This document shows positions 41,028 through 49,210 of a DNA stretch of 64,000 bases, one piece after another. Every line of letters begins with the position of its first letter. Position 1 is the first letter of the stretch. The notes under the pieces are model-generated. The model searched no databases, had not been told where the DNA came from, and saw nothing but the letters and a program-made list of their open reading frames with translations. The translations under genes and the position numbers were made by a program. The DNA is from Crateriforma spongiae (GTDB lineage: Bacteria; Planctomycetota; Planctomycetia; Pirellulales; Pirellulaceae). The stretch covers positions 310,001 to 374,000 of the forward strand of contig NZ_JAAXMS010000004.1 of the NCBI RefSeq assembly GCF_012290005.1. Direction: 5' to 3'.

Positions 41028-42862
41028 TCTTGCGTCTCCGACTTCGCGGGTGCGGCGGCGTTTGCGTCGGGCTTGACCGTTCGAGCGGGCAAACCGCTTC
41101 GCGGGATCGCAGGCAACGGCGACAGCACGACCATCGACCCGTCGGTGATGTCACCGTCGGGGATTTCGCAAATCCACCAATCCGTGGTTTCGGCGACGAA
41201 CGAATCATCCGTTTCCGTGGCTTCTGTTGTGACCGAACCGGCCGGGGCGAACTTAGGGTTCAAACGATCGACCGGGATGATCGATTCGACCACCTTCACA
41301 CGTCCGGGAATCCAGCGACTGGGATCGAAACTGTTGTCGTTGGCGTCTTTGGTATCCGCGTTTGTCGATTCGGTGGAATCGTTGTTCGCCGCGACGACGG
41401 TCTCCGGTGCAACGTCCTGGCTTTCCTCGGAACTCGGCAAGTCGAAGACTGATTCGTCGGCGGAAAAGTGCCAAAGCCGGTTGCCCGGTTTGATCGCCTT
41501 TTCGGGAATCACGTACAGCGGCACATTTGGTTTCAGGTGCAGCCGAACGGTCACAAACATGCCGCGAACCAAAGCGGTCGGCCCGGCGGTGTGATGAACC
41601 TGTCCCGTCGCATCACGGTATTCCGAGGGGGCATCCACCAGAATGCGAACCGGAACCGTGCGTGTCGCCGCATCCAAACCGATTCCGTCGAAGCCCATCA
41701 GGTGTCCGTCCCAGCGGTACACCGCACGGCGTCCGGACATTTCGTATTCAATCGTTGCCGGCGTGTTGGGCAAGCGATAACCCTGGCCGGGACCGGTCAA
41801 GTCGGCCGATGCGGCATCGGACGCGTTGGCATTGTTGGAATCGGTGCGGGTTTGCGTCGTCAGCCAATACACCTGGTCCATTCGCAATTGCGCGGCGACT
41901 TCCACCTTGGACGTGTCTTCGATCGTAACGATCGTATTTCCGCGATTGACGAAAGTGTTCAACTCGGCATCTTCGCGAACGATCACGCCGTCGATCGGCG
42001 CGGTGATTTCGGTCCGCTGCAGATTAACCTCGGCCGATCGTAACTGGGTTTCAGCCAGTCGCAGCGAAGCTTGCAGGGTGACCAAACGCTTTTGTTGGAC
42101 GCTCAGCTGGTTTTCGAGCGTTACGATCTGTTGGTTGGCGGCCAAGACGGCCCGTTGGGCTTGATCAATTTCACCTTGGCTGGCAAATCCCTTGGGTAAC
42201 GATTGTTGGCGCTTCAGTTCCCGGGTTTGTAATTCCAAGTCGTCCTTGGCAACATCGATCAAGCGTTGCGTGCCCAGTGATTCTTGTTCGGTTTCGCGAA
42301 TCGACTGATAGGCCTGTTCTCTTTGCCGTGTCAGCCGTTCGACTTCCAGTTCGTAATCCGTCTTGTCGATCCGCATCAGCACGGTGCCGGCTTTGACCAC
42401 GCTGCCCGCTTCGCACAAATCCGATTTGTAAACGATTCGTCCGGCGACCTCCGTCGCAATGGTGACTTCGCGGTACGGAACGACGGTGCCGTCGACCGTC
42501 AAATCCAATTCGCCGCCAAGTGTTTCCAGGGATTGCACCCGAGCCACATTGATCGATGGCATTCGCATCATCTGAGACGCACGATCCGAACCCGGCAACG
42601 GTTGCGTTTCCGGCGTCGCGGCTCCCAGTGCGATCATCACTGCGGCACCGGCGGCCAACAGCAACAGCGGCACCACGACGTTGAACAACAGCAGGAACAG
42701 CATTCTCGATCCGCGAGAATGCGATCTGGTCTGGGGCGGCACCGTTTCGTCGAACGTGATGTCTTCGGCACGCAGGGTGTCGTCGCTCGGTCCGGCGTTC
42801 TTGCCGGCGGCTGTTCGATCGTTGTCCGGATCGGCAACGGTGGGTGAAGCCGTGGAATCCAT
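41024..42862 (-). CDS. RND periplasmic adaptor (membrane fusion protein)
   Basis: 612 aa from the ATG at 42862, much longer than the roughly 400-aa norm. A cytoplasmic N-terminus and a TM helix near residues 53-77 precede the lipoyl half-motif (VDGTVVPYREVTIATEVAGRI), a long alpha-hairpin (about residues 170-260), the second lipoyl half (TEITAPIDGVIVREDAELNTFVNRG) and a beta-barrel. An extra acidic Asn/Ser/Asp-rich insert lies near 470-520. It couples the pump to an outer-membrane channel. Its stop overlaps the permease start (ATGA), and the TetR gene lies upstream on the same strand. Confidence 0.9.
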   Translation of the reverse strand: MDSTASPTVADPDNDRTAAGKNAGPSDDTLRAEDITFDETVPPQTRSHSRGSRMLFLLLFNVVVPLLLLAAGAAVMIALGAATPETQPLPGSDRASQMMRMPSINVARVQSLETLGGELDLTVDGTVVPYREVTIATEVAGRIVYKSDLCEAGSVVKAGTVLMRIDKTDYELEVERLTRQREQAYQSIRETEQESLGTQRLIDVAKDDLELQTRELKRQQSLPKGFASQGEIDQAQRAVLAANQQIVTLENQLSVQQKRLVTLQASLRLAETQLRSAEVNLQRTEITAPIDGVIVREDAELNTFVNRGNTIVTIEDTSKVEVAAQLRMDQVYWLTTQTRTDSNNANASDAASADLTGPGQGYRLPNTPATIEYEMSGRRAVYRWDGHLMGFDGIGLDAATRTVPVRILVDAPSEYRDATGQVHHTAGPTALVRGMFVTVRLHLKPNVPLYVIPEKAIKPGNRLWHFSADESVFDLPSSEESQDVAPETVVAANNDSTESTNADTKDANDNSFDPSRWIPGRVKVVESIIPVDRLNPKFAPAGSVTTEATETDDSFVAETTDWWICEIPDGDITDGSMVVLSPLPAIPRSGLPARTVKPDANAAAPAKSETQE

Positions 42863-42935
42863 GTGTCGTTTGATCAGCAAATGGAAGAAATGGAATGGTT
42901 CGTTGGAACGTCAGACGGTCTGGCCGCCGAGGCGG

Positions 42936-43706
42936 TCATCCGCAGGACGAATCGCTGGGCAGCGTTTCGACCGAAACATTGGTGGAATCGTGCAGCGGTT
43001 CGGCGTCACCGGCGAAACGGCCGTGGCGGTACGATTCGATCGCCGCCGACATCACACCGCAGATGTGATCCGCCAGTGCATCGATGTCCATCACGGCGTC
43101 GATCTGACTTGGCGTTAACAAATGTGGAATCGTGGGATCGCCGATTCGGTAGTAAACACATTGGCCGATCAAGCTGAACACCATCCGGTGCACGGTCGCT
43201 TCGTCCGCCTGTGGCCCCATCAATTGACCCAATGTCGACTTCATCAGTTCGAACATTGGGCGGAAGTATTCGTGAACAATTTGCGAAAAAACGACCGTCG
43301 GCTGCTGAAACTCGCGCATCATCAACCGGTGTTGCCAGCCGTTTTCGTCACACGCCAGCATCCGTGACAGGATCGTTTGGACGATCGGACGCAGCACGAT
43401 CATGGGCGACTGGCCCGCCGGAGGCGTCTGGATGACGGGCGCCGGGAAGCGTTTTTCGCGTTCCGATCGCATCTGGGCGATGACCGCCCGGTACAGGCCC
43501 AGCTTGTCTCCGAAGTGATAGGAAACGCTGGCCACGTTGGTTTGGGCCGCATTGGCGATCTCGCGCAACGTCGCCCCCTGAAACCCTTTTTCCGCGAAAA
43601 TCGGCCCGGCGTGCTGCAACAACCGGCTGGCGGATTCGCCCAGCGGCCCGGTCCGATGGGGAACCGCGGCGGTGTCGATCAATGACGGGTCGGCAGACTG
43701 ATTCAA
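42936..43706 (-). CDS. TetR-family transcriptional regulator of the RND pump
   Basis: 256 aa, apparently from a TTG start at 43706, since no ATG is available before the first helix. The N-terminal helix-turn-helix is ATLREIANAAQTNVASVSYHFGDKLGLYRAVI. The C-terminal ligand-binding domain resembles the CerR/DUF1956-type group. It precedes the adaptor and permease genes on the same strand, the classic layout of a self-repressed efflux operon. The dyads at 43755-43787 upstream are its likely operator. Confidence 0.9.
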   Translation of the reverse strand: MNQSADPSLIDTAAVPHRTGPLGESASRLLQHAGPIFAEKGFQGATLREIANAAQTNVASVSYHFGDKLGLYRAVIAQMRSEREKRFPAPVIQTPPAGQSPMIVLRPIVQTILSRMLACDENGWQHRLMMREFQQPTVVFSQIVHEYFRPMFELMKSTLGQLMGPQADEATVHRMVFSLIGQCVYYRIGDPTIPHLLTPSQIDAVMDIDALADHICGVMSAAIESYRHGRFAGDAEPLHDSTNVSVETLPSDSSCG

Positions 43707-43754
43707 GGCGTGACCGCGATTGGATGAGGCGAAGAAAAAACGAGCGACAAGCGA

Positions 43755-43787
43755 TTTAAACGTCTGTTTAAAACAATCGTTTAAACG
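43755..43787. promoter_or_regulatory. Candidate TetR operator: three TTTAAA dyads
   Basis: TTTAAAC-N4-GTTTAAA at 43755-43772 is a perfect inverted repeat of 7-bp arms, and six bases on lies the 10-bp palindrome CGTTTAAACG at 43778-43787. The stretch is AT-rich within GC-rich DNA and lies 49 bp upstream of the TetR start, between divergent genes. This is the expected place and form of a TetR-family operator, and it may also affect the divergent PEGA gene. Confidence 0.75.
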
Positions 43788-43962
43788 TACGACTTGTCCA
43801 GACGGATCGCCGAAAAAAATCGATTTTCCCGCCAGATTTCATCAAGCGGTCGACTTCGCGGGCGAAAGCCGGTGTTGCCCCGCGGGCCGACGGCGTGGTA
43901 CTGCCAACGCTGCTGTCGTTTCCCATTGCTCGTTTGGCCCGATTCGCCGGAATCGAACCGTG

Positions 43963-44451
43963 ATGCCGTTTTTGCCACAACGATTATCGCCACTCGGCCA
44001 GTGCAGGTCGGTCCGCCGATGCCGACCGGTCGGACGTCGGTTGTGCACGCTGGGCGTCGTGTTGTTGATTCCGATCGCCGCCAGCGGCTGTGTTCGTCGT
44101 CGGATGACGGTCCGCACCCATCCGGCCGGGGCTCAGGTCTCGGTGGACAACCAGGTGATCGGGACATCGCCGGCGGCGACCCCGTTTGTCTACTATGGCA
44201 CCCGTGAAATTCGCATCGAAAAACCCGGCTTTCGGACCGAGACGATCCGCAAGAACATCCGACCGCCCTGGTACCAGTGGCCGGTGGTGGAGTTCTGTAG
44301 CGAAACGTTGTGGCCGGGTGAACTGCGCGACGAACGGATCGTGGATGTGCAATTGGTCCCCGAAGAAATGCAGCCCACCGAGTCGGTCGTCCAACGTGCC
44401 GATGATTTGCGAGATCAATCCCGCAGCGGCATCGTCACCGTCGGCCAGTAG
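43963..44451 (+). CDS. PEGA-domain lipoprotein
   Basis: 162 aa from the ATG at 43963. The frame is open 81 codons upstream through the operator region, which is unlikely to be coding. A basic N-terminus, hydrophobic core and ASGC lipobox mark a lipoprotein. The mature part carries a PEGA domain (VRTHPAGAQVSVDNQVIGTSP, then FVYYGTREIRIEKPGFRTE), a beta-sandwich often found on surface or cell-wall-associated proteins. Function unknown. Widespread in planctomycetes as a small stand-alone lipoprotein. Confidence 0.8.
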   Translation: MPFLPQRLSPLGQCRSVRRCRPVGRRLCTLGVVLLIPIAASGCVRRRMTVRTHPAGAQVSVDNQVIGTSPAATPFVYYGTREIRIEKPGFRTETIRKNIRPPWYQWPVVEFCSETLWPGELRDERIVDVQLVPEEMQPTESVVQRADDLRDQSRSGIVTVGQ

Positions 44452-44496
44452 CGTCGCGGCGCTGGGCGTTGTCGACAAACCAATTCAGCGACCGGC

Positions 44497-47244
44497 GTGA
44501 TGCGGTCGACGGTTCCGATCGGCGAACGTCTGGCAGGCCGGCTGTGCAGTGTTTCGTGCAGCGTCTGGTTCGTCGTTGCCGTGCTGGTGATCGTCGCATG
44601 GCCCGTGCTGTCGGGCTTGCAGCGTTTCGCGTTTCGCGACGTCAGTTTTTTCTACACGCCGTTGTATGACTACTTGGCACGGCAAACGGCGGCGGGAACT
44701 TTGCCGCTTTGGAACCCGCTGGATCAAACGGGCATCCCCGTGGTCGGTGAATCGACAACGGCGCTGTTCTATCCGATCCGTGCATTGATCTATGCATTGC
44801 CGCTGGATGGCGACGTGGCAATGTCGTGGTACATCGTCGTGCATTGGGTGTTGGCGGCGGTGGCGATGCGTGATGTCGCGATCGGCTTGTCGCGTCGCCG
44901 GTCGGTGGCCACCGCGTGCGGCATCATCTATGCGTTTTCCGGATGCGTGATGCCGTTGGCGGTCAATCCGCCATTCTTGGTGTCGGCCGCATGGTTGCCC
45001 TGGGCCATTACGCCGATGGTGGTGTCCCGCTCCGGTGCAACGACTTGGCTGGGACGGCGTTTCCGCGGTGGCGATGGATGGTGGGCGTCGGTCGCGATGG
45101 CCATGATGGTGCTGGGCGGTGATCCGCAAACGGCACTCCACGTCGGCTTGATTGCTGTGGCGGTGACTCTGGCACGTTGGGGCGGGTTTGCCAAATCGTC
45201 GGGAATGCGATTGTGCGATTCACCTCGTTGGCGTCGAAGTCCATCGCTTTGGATCGTCGCGGTGCCCTGCTTGGCGGCCGCGTTATCTGCGCCCCAGATC
45301 GCCGGATCGATGGCGTGGGTCCGGCAAAGCGAACGTGCCGGTCAACAAATCCGTGACGAACTGGCCGATGCACCGGAGACGGGGGCGTGGTGGACGCCGC
45401 CGAAAGTTGGCAGCCGTCGGTATCAGAGCTATCAGTTTTCGGTGGCCCCCTGGCACATCACCGAACTGGTCGTGCCGGTCGCGTCTGGGCGTTTGCTGCC
45501 GCAATATCAGCGGATTAGCCATCTGGTTCCCGGCGACGGCCAAGTTTGGACGCCGTCGCTGTACACGTCGGCCGCGTTGGTCGTGGGCTTGGCGGTTTGG
45601 TGCGGCGGACGTCGGAAACGACGAGTTTGGCGCGAGGCCGGATTGTGGTGGGGGATTGCCGGGGTCTGCCTGTGGGCGTCGATGGGGTGGTTCGGCGTCG
45701 TTTGGGCGGTGCAGAACGTCCTGGGTTTTCCGTCGGGCGTCGACAGCGCGATCGGCGGGCCGTATTGGTGGCTGTATCAGTTCATCCCCGGCTATGACGC
45801 GTTTCGATACCCGGCCAAATGGTTGCCCGTATTCGCGTTCGCATCGACCGCAGCATTGGCGGTGACCAGCCGGCTGCTTGACCGTCGCGCTTTGGCTTGT
45901 GGCTCGGGCGCTTGGACGACGCCGCTTCGTGCCGCGGTGGTGACGGCATTTTGCATTGCCGGCGTGTCAATGATCGGGGCGGTGGGCCTGTGGCTGGCCG
46001 GTGACGGCTTGGTTGATTGGCTTGGTGCCGGTGCTGCGTCGATTCGCGACGAATACTGGGGGCCTTTGGACGTGGCCGCCGCGCTGGGGGAACTCCGCTG
46101 GCGATGCATTCACGCCGCTTTGGCGTTCGGTGGCCTGGGGCTTTGTCTGCGTTATCGTCGTCACGATTCAGCGGTATGGACGATCGGGATATTGGCGGTC
46201 ATCACGCTGGACGTATCAATTGCGGCGGTCGGAACCGTGCCGACACTGAATCGATCGGCCGAGCAACAAGTCTTGGAAGAATGGACGAAATCATCGGCGA
46301 TCGATCCGGTCGATGAAGTGGCCGGCGGGCGTTGGCTACGCACCAGGCAGCAAACGGGCTGGCCGTCCGCATGGCGCAGCACATCGAACGACGGTCGGTT
46401 GTTGGAGGTCGAAGCCAGCCAACGCATGGGCTGGTTCGGTCGATGGCACTTGGCTGATTCGTCCGCCGTGTTGAACAGCATGACGTCGATCCGCAGTCGT
46501 GCGATGGGGGATTTTTGGCGCAGTGCCAACCGCATCACCGCTTCGATGACAGCGGCGGAAGCCGAAGCGTTCTGGCGGTCGGTTCGACGCTGGTTGGGGA
46601 TCCGGGGACGTGTTCATCAGACCCAGTCTTTTCAACGTTTGACGATCGATGGTCGGACGTTGCGGGTGGCCAATGTTGGTTTTTTGCCGGAACCCGGTTT
46701 GGAGAACACCAAAGCCACCGATGACGGATCGTTTCAGTGGTCGACCGCGGCGTTGGTCGGCCGGAAAGTGTCGATGGACGACGTTCTGAATCGCTTGTGG
46801 AAACGCGATGGTCGTCCGATTCCCGTGATTCAAACGGGTGATGAAAATCTTGCCTCGGTGCTGCCGCAGCGGCCCGTTCAGGCAAACGTGGAAGTGCACG
46901 TCGCGGTGGATGGTGATTCGGCGCCGTTGATCAATGTCGAATGCGATCGTCCGATTCTGCTGATCCGTCCGGTGCTGCAAGACGGCGGTTGGGTCGCCAG
47001 CGTGACGACCGACGAAGCGCCCGGCAAACAAACGATCATGAAAACGCCGGTGGTTCCGGTCGATCGGTTGAAGCAGGGCGTGGTACTGCCCGCGGGTCGG
47101 CATCTCGTGCGGTGGGAATACCGTCCTGCCTGGTTTTGGCCGTCGATGGCAATTGCCGCGTTGGCGTGGACGGCGCTGGCGTTCGGAATCTTATGGGGTT
47201 GGTTCAGGAGTGCTGCAGTCGTGACGCGACAGATTCGGCAATGA
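44497..47244 (+). CDS. YfhO-like large polytopic membrane protein
   Basis: 915 aa. The first half has about ten to twelve membrane segments, with the motif FFYTPLYDYLARQTAAGTLPLWNPLDQTGIP, characteristic of YfhO/GT-C-like proteins (a DE-type or ExD-like loop after TM1). The last third is a soluble extracytoplasmic domain, and a final TM helix lies near residues 885-910. YfhO in Firmicutes transfers sugars from lipid carriers to teichoic acids, so this protein may glycosylate a surface polymer. That is inference. The 3' end overlaps the convergent DUF368 gene by 41 bp. Confidence 0.75.
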   Translation: MMRSTVPIGERLAGRLCSVSCSVWFVVAVLVIVAWPVLSGLQRFAFRDVSFFYTPLYDYLARQTAAGTLPLWNPLDQTGIPVVGESTTALFYPIRALIYALPLDGDVAMSWYIVVHWVLAAVAMRDVAIGLSRRRSVATACGIIYAFSGCVMPLAVNPPFLVSAAWLPWAITPMVVSRSGATTWLGRRFRGGDGWWASVAMAMMVLGGDPQTALHVGLIAVAVTLARWGGFAKSSGMRLCDSPRWRRSPSLWIVAVPCLAAALSAPQIAGSMAWVRQSERAGQQIRDELADAPETGAWWTPPKVGSRRYQSYQFSVAPWHITELVVPVASGRLLPQYQRISHLVPGDGQVWTPSLYTSAALVVGLAVWCGGRRKRRVWREAGLWWGIAGVCLWASMGWFGVVWAVQNVLGFPSGVDSAIGGPYWWLYQFIPGYDAFRYPAKWLPVFAFASTAALAVTSRLLDRRALACGSGAWTTPLRAAVVTAFCIAGVSMIGAVGLWLAGDGLVDWLGAGAASIRDEYWGPLDVAAALGELRWRCIHAALAFGGLGLCLRYRRHDSAVWTIGILAVITLDVSIAAVGTVPTLNRSAEQQVLEEWTKSSAIDPVDEVAGGRWLRTRQQTGWPSAWRSTSNDGRLLEVEASQRMGWFGRWHLADSSAVLNSMTSIRSRAMGDFWRSANRITASMTAAEAEAFWRSVRRWLGIRGRVHQTQSFQRLTIDGRTLRVANVGFLPEPGLENTKATDDGSFQWSTAALVGRKVSMDDVLNRLWKRDGRPIPVIQTGDENLASVLPQRPVQANVEVHVAVDGDSAPLINVECDRPILLIRPVLQDGGWVASVTTDEAPGKQTIMKTPVVPVDRLKQGVVLPAGRHLVRWEYRPAWFWPSMAIAALAWTALAFGILWGWFRSAAVVTRQIRQ

Positions 47245-48235
47245 GGACGACGGCGGCACCGGCGATCACACAACCGATGACGATCGGGACGGAACCGGTG
47301 AAGGCTGCCGGCGAAACGTAATCGAATTGGCGTGCTTTGAAGTCCAAGTCTGCGGTCTCCGGTGTGACGACTTGGAACGGCCACAATCGACCGACCGAAC
47401 CGATCATCAGCCCGATCAACACGGCCATCGTCGTGTCGCGAAACCGAGCCAGCAGGAACCGCAGGACTTTGGAAAACGCCAGCAAGCCGAACAGGCACCC
47501 CGCCGCAAACACCGCCATCTTGATCAGCGTTTCGGATGTGAAGTTCAGTTTTGCGGCGTCTTTGACCATGCCTGTCACCGGATAATAGACGCCCAATAGC
47601 AGCATGATGAATGCACCGGAGATGCCGGGCAGGATCATGGCACAAATCGCGATCGACGCGCTGAAGAACAAATACGGCAGCGACAATGAACCGGCCGAAC
47701 CGGCCAGCATGGTGATTCCCGCCGCGACGACGGCGCCGAAGCAAAGCGCGATCCAGCGATCGATGGTCCAAACCTGAATCTCGCGACGGACGACCCAGAC
47801 ACTGGCCAAGACCAGGCCCAAGAAGACGGCCAACGTTTCGGCCATCCGGTGGTCCAGCAACCAGTGCATCAGCCCGGCCAGGGAAACGATGCCGCACGCA
47901 ATGCCCATCGCCAAGGCGACCAGAAAACGTCCGTCGATGTGAGCAAACGCGTCGACAAACTTTCCGCGACCGGCCAGGGAGACGAAATGGCCGTCGATGC
48001 GACTGATGGCGGCGATCAACCGTTGGTAATGCCCCAGGATCAACGCGACCGTGCCGCCGCTGACGCCCGGGACGGTGTCCGCGGCACCCATGAAGAAACC
48101 GCGAACAACGTTCACAAAATCGGTCGGTCCGGGCATCCATGACCCACCCGTTTGACCGTCGGTGGCGGATGCATCCGTTGAATCCGGTGCAATCGTTTGA
48201 TCCGGTTTTTGCGTTCGGATCGAATCGTTCGTCAT
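47204..48235 (-). CDS. DUF368 membrane protein, candidate undecaprenyl-phosphate translocase
   Basis: 343 aa from the ATG at 48235 (an upstream start at 48316 would add 27 residues). About nine membrane segments. The family's duplicated signature is clear: GFFMGAADTVPGVSGGTVALI early and LPGISGAFIMLLLGVYYP later. DUF368 (PopT) proteins have been shown in other bacteria to recycle undecaprenyl phosphate to the inner leaflet. Its neighbour, transcribed divergently 119 bp away, is UppP, which makes undecaprenyl phosphate from the diphosphate. The context therefore fits the same role. It overlaps the end of the YfhO-like gene. Confidence 0.88.
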   Translation of the reverse strand: MTNDSIRTQKPDQTIAPDSTDASATDGQTGGSWMPGPTDFVNVVRGFFMGAADTVPGVSGGTVALILGHYQRLIAAISRIDGHFVSLAGRGKFVDAFAHIDGRFLVALAMGIACGIVSLAGLMHWLLDHRMAETLAVFLGLVLASVWVVRREIQVWTIDRWIALCFGAVVAAGITMLAGSAGSLSLPYLFFSASIAICAMILPGISGAFIMLLLGVYYPVTGMVKDAAKLNFTSETLIKMAVFAAGCLFGLLAFSKVLRFLLARFRDTTMAVLIGLMIGSVGRLWPFQVVTPETADLDFKARQFDYVSPAAFTGSVPIVIGCVIAGAAVVLIAESVASRLQHS

Positions 48236-48354
48236 CGGGTCGGTTCTCTGTGGCAGGGCTTCCGGCGTGCTGGCTATCGCAATCGGTTCGGACGGAGCAT
48301 ACTTTCTGACCGACAAAACGCCATCGCCCGACTAGCCAACCCAAGCGACGATCT

Positions 48355-49173
48355 GTGGCCGACCTGCTGAACGTATTGATCCTGGCGATCGTCCAGGGCA
48401 TTGCCGAATTTTTGCCCATCAGTTCATCCGGCCACCTTGTCCTGCTGGGGGCACTGCTGCAGACGATCAACGAATCGCCCGCGCTGCAGGAGCTGGGCGA
48501 ATCGGCGACATTGGAAATCATTTTGCACGCCGGAACGCTGGGTTCGATCCTGGTGATCTATTGGCGGCACATTCTGAATTTGCTCAGCCGTGACAAAGCC
48601 GTCATCCCGCTGTTGATCGTCGGCACCATCCCCGCAGCCGTTATCGGCGTGGGCATCAAATTGGCGTTTGAATCGGTTTTGAAATCCACGCCTTTGGCCG
48701 CCGCAATGCTGTTGGTGACCGGAACGATGTTGATCGTTTTGGGCCGTTTGAAGCCACGCAGCGGTGACTATCAACAACTCAGCTGGAAAGGCGCGTTGGC
48801 CGTCGGCACGTTCCAGGCGTTTGCGATTCTGCCGGGGATCAGCCGCAGTGGTTCGACGATTTTGGGTGGCCGTCTGATGGGGCTGAAGAACGAAGACTCG
48901 GTGACGTTCTCATTCCTGTTGGCGATTCCCGCGATCCTGGGTGCCACGGTGCTGACCGCCAAAGATCTGCTGGACCCCGAATCGGGCAGTCCGCCGGACA
49001 ACCAAGCGATGTTGTTGATCGTCGGTGCCGTCGTCTCGTTTGTCGTCGGGATCGTCGCACTGAAATGGCTGATCGGTTGGAGCCGTCTGGACCGCTTGCA
49101 CTGGTTCGCGTGGTGGTGCTATCCGGTCGGTGTTGCGGCGTTGGGACTTTGGGCCGCGGGCTTCATCGCCTGA
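48355..49173 (+). CDS. uppP: Undecaprenyl-diphosphatase
   Basis: Dephosphorylates undecaprenyl diphosphate at the outer face of the membrane, regenerating the carrier for peptidoglycan and surface glycans. 272 aa from a GTG at 48355. The two catalytic motifs are intact: GIAEFLPISSSGHLVLLG and LPGISRSGSTILGG, within an inverted-repeat membrane fold of about eight helices. It is divergent from the DUF368 gene and convergent with nifA, whose stop is 38 bp away. Confidence 0.96.
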   Translation: MADLLNVLILAIVQGIAEFLPISSSGHLVLLGALLQTINESPALQELGESATLEIILHAGTLGSILVIYWRHILNLLSRDKAVIPLLIVGTIPAAVIGVGIKLAFESVLKSTPLAAAMLLVTGTMLIVLGRLKPRSGDYQQLSWKGALAVGTFQAFAILPGISRSGSTILGGRLMGLKNEDSVTFSFLLAIPAILGATVLTAKDLLDPESGSPPDNQAMLLIVGAVVSFVVGIVALKWLIGWSRLDRLHWFAWWCYPVGVAALGLWAAGFIA

Positions 49174-49210
49174 AACGGATGCGATCGCTGCGAACGTCGG
49201 CGATCGAACG

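Noticed and set aside
46878-48521. 547-codon minus-strand frame across uppP, DUF368 and the YfhO-like 3' end
   Set aside because: Composition (Arg/His-rich, no hydrophobic pattern) and overlap with three recognisable membrane proteins show it is a shadow.
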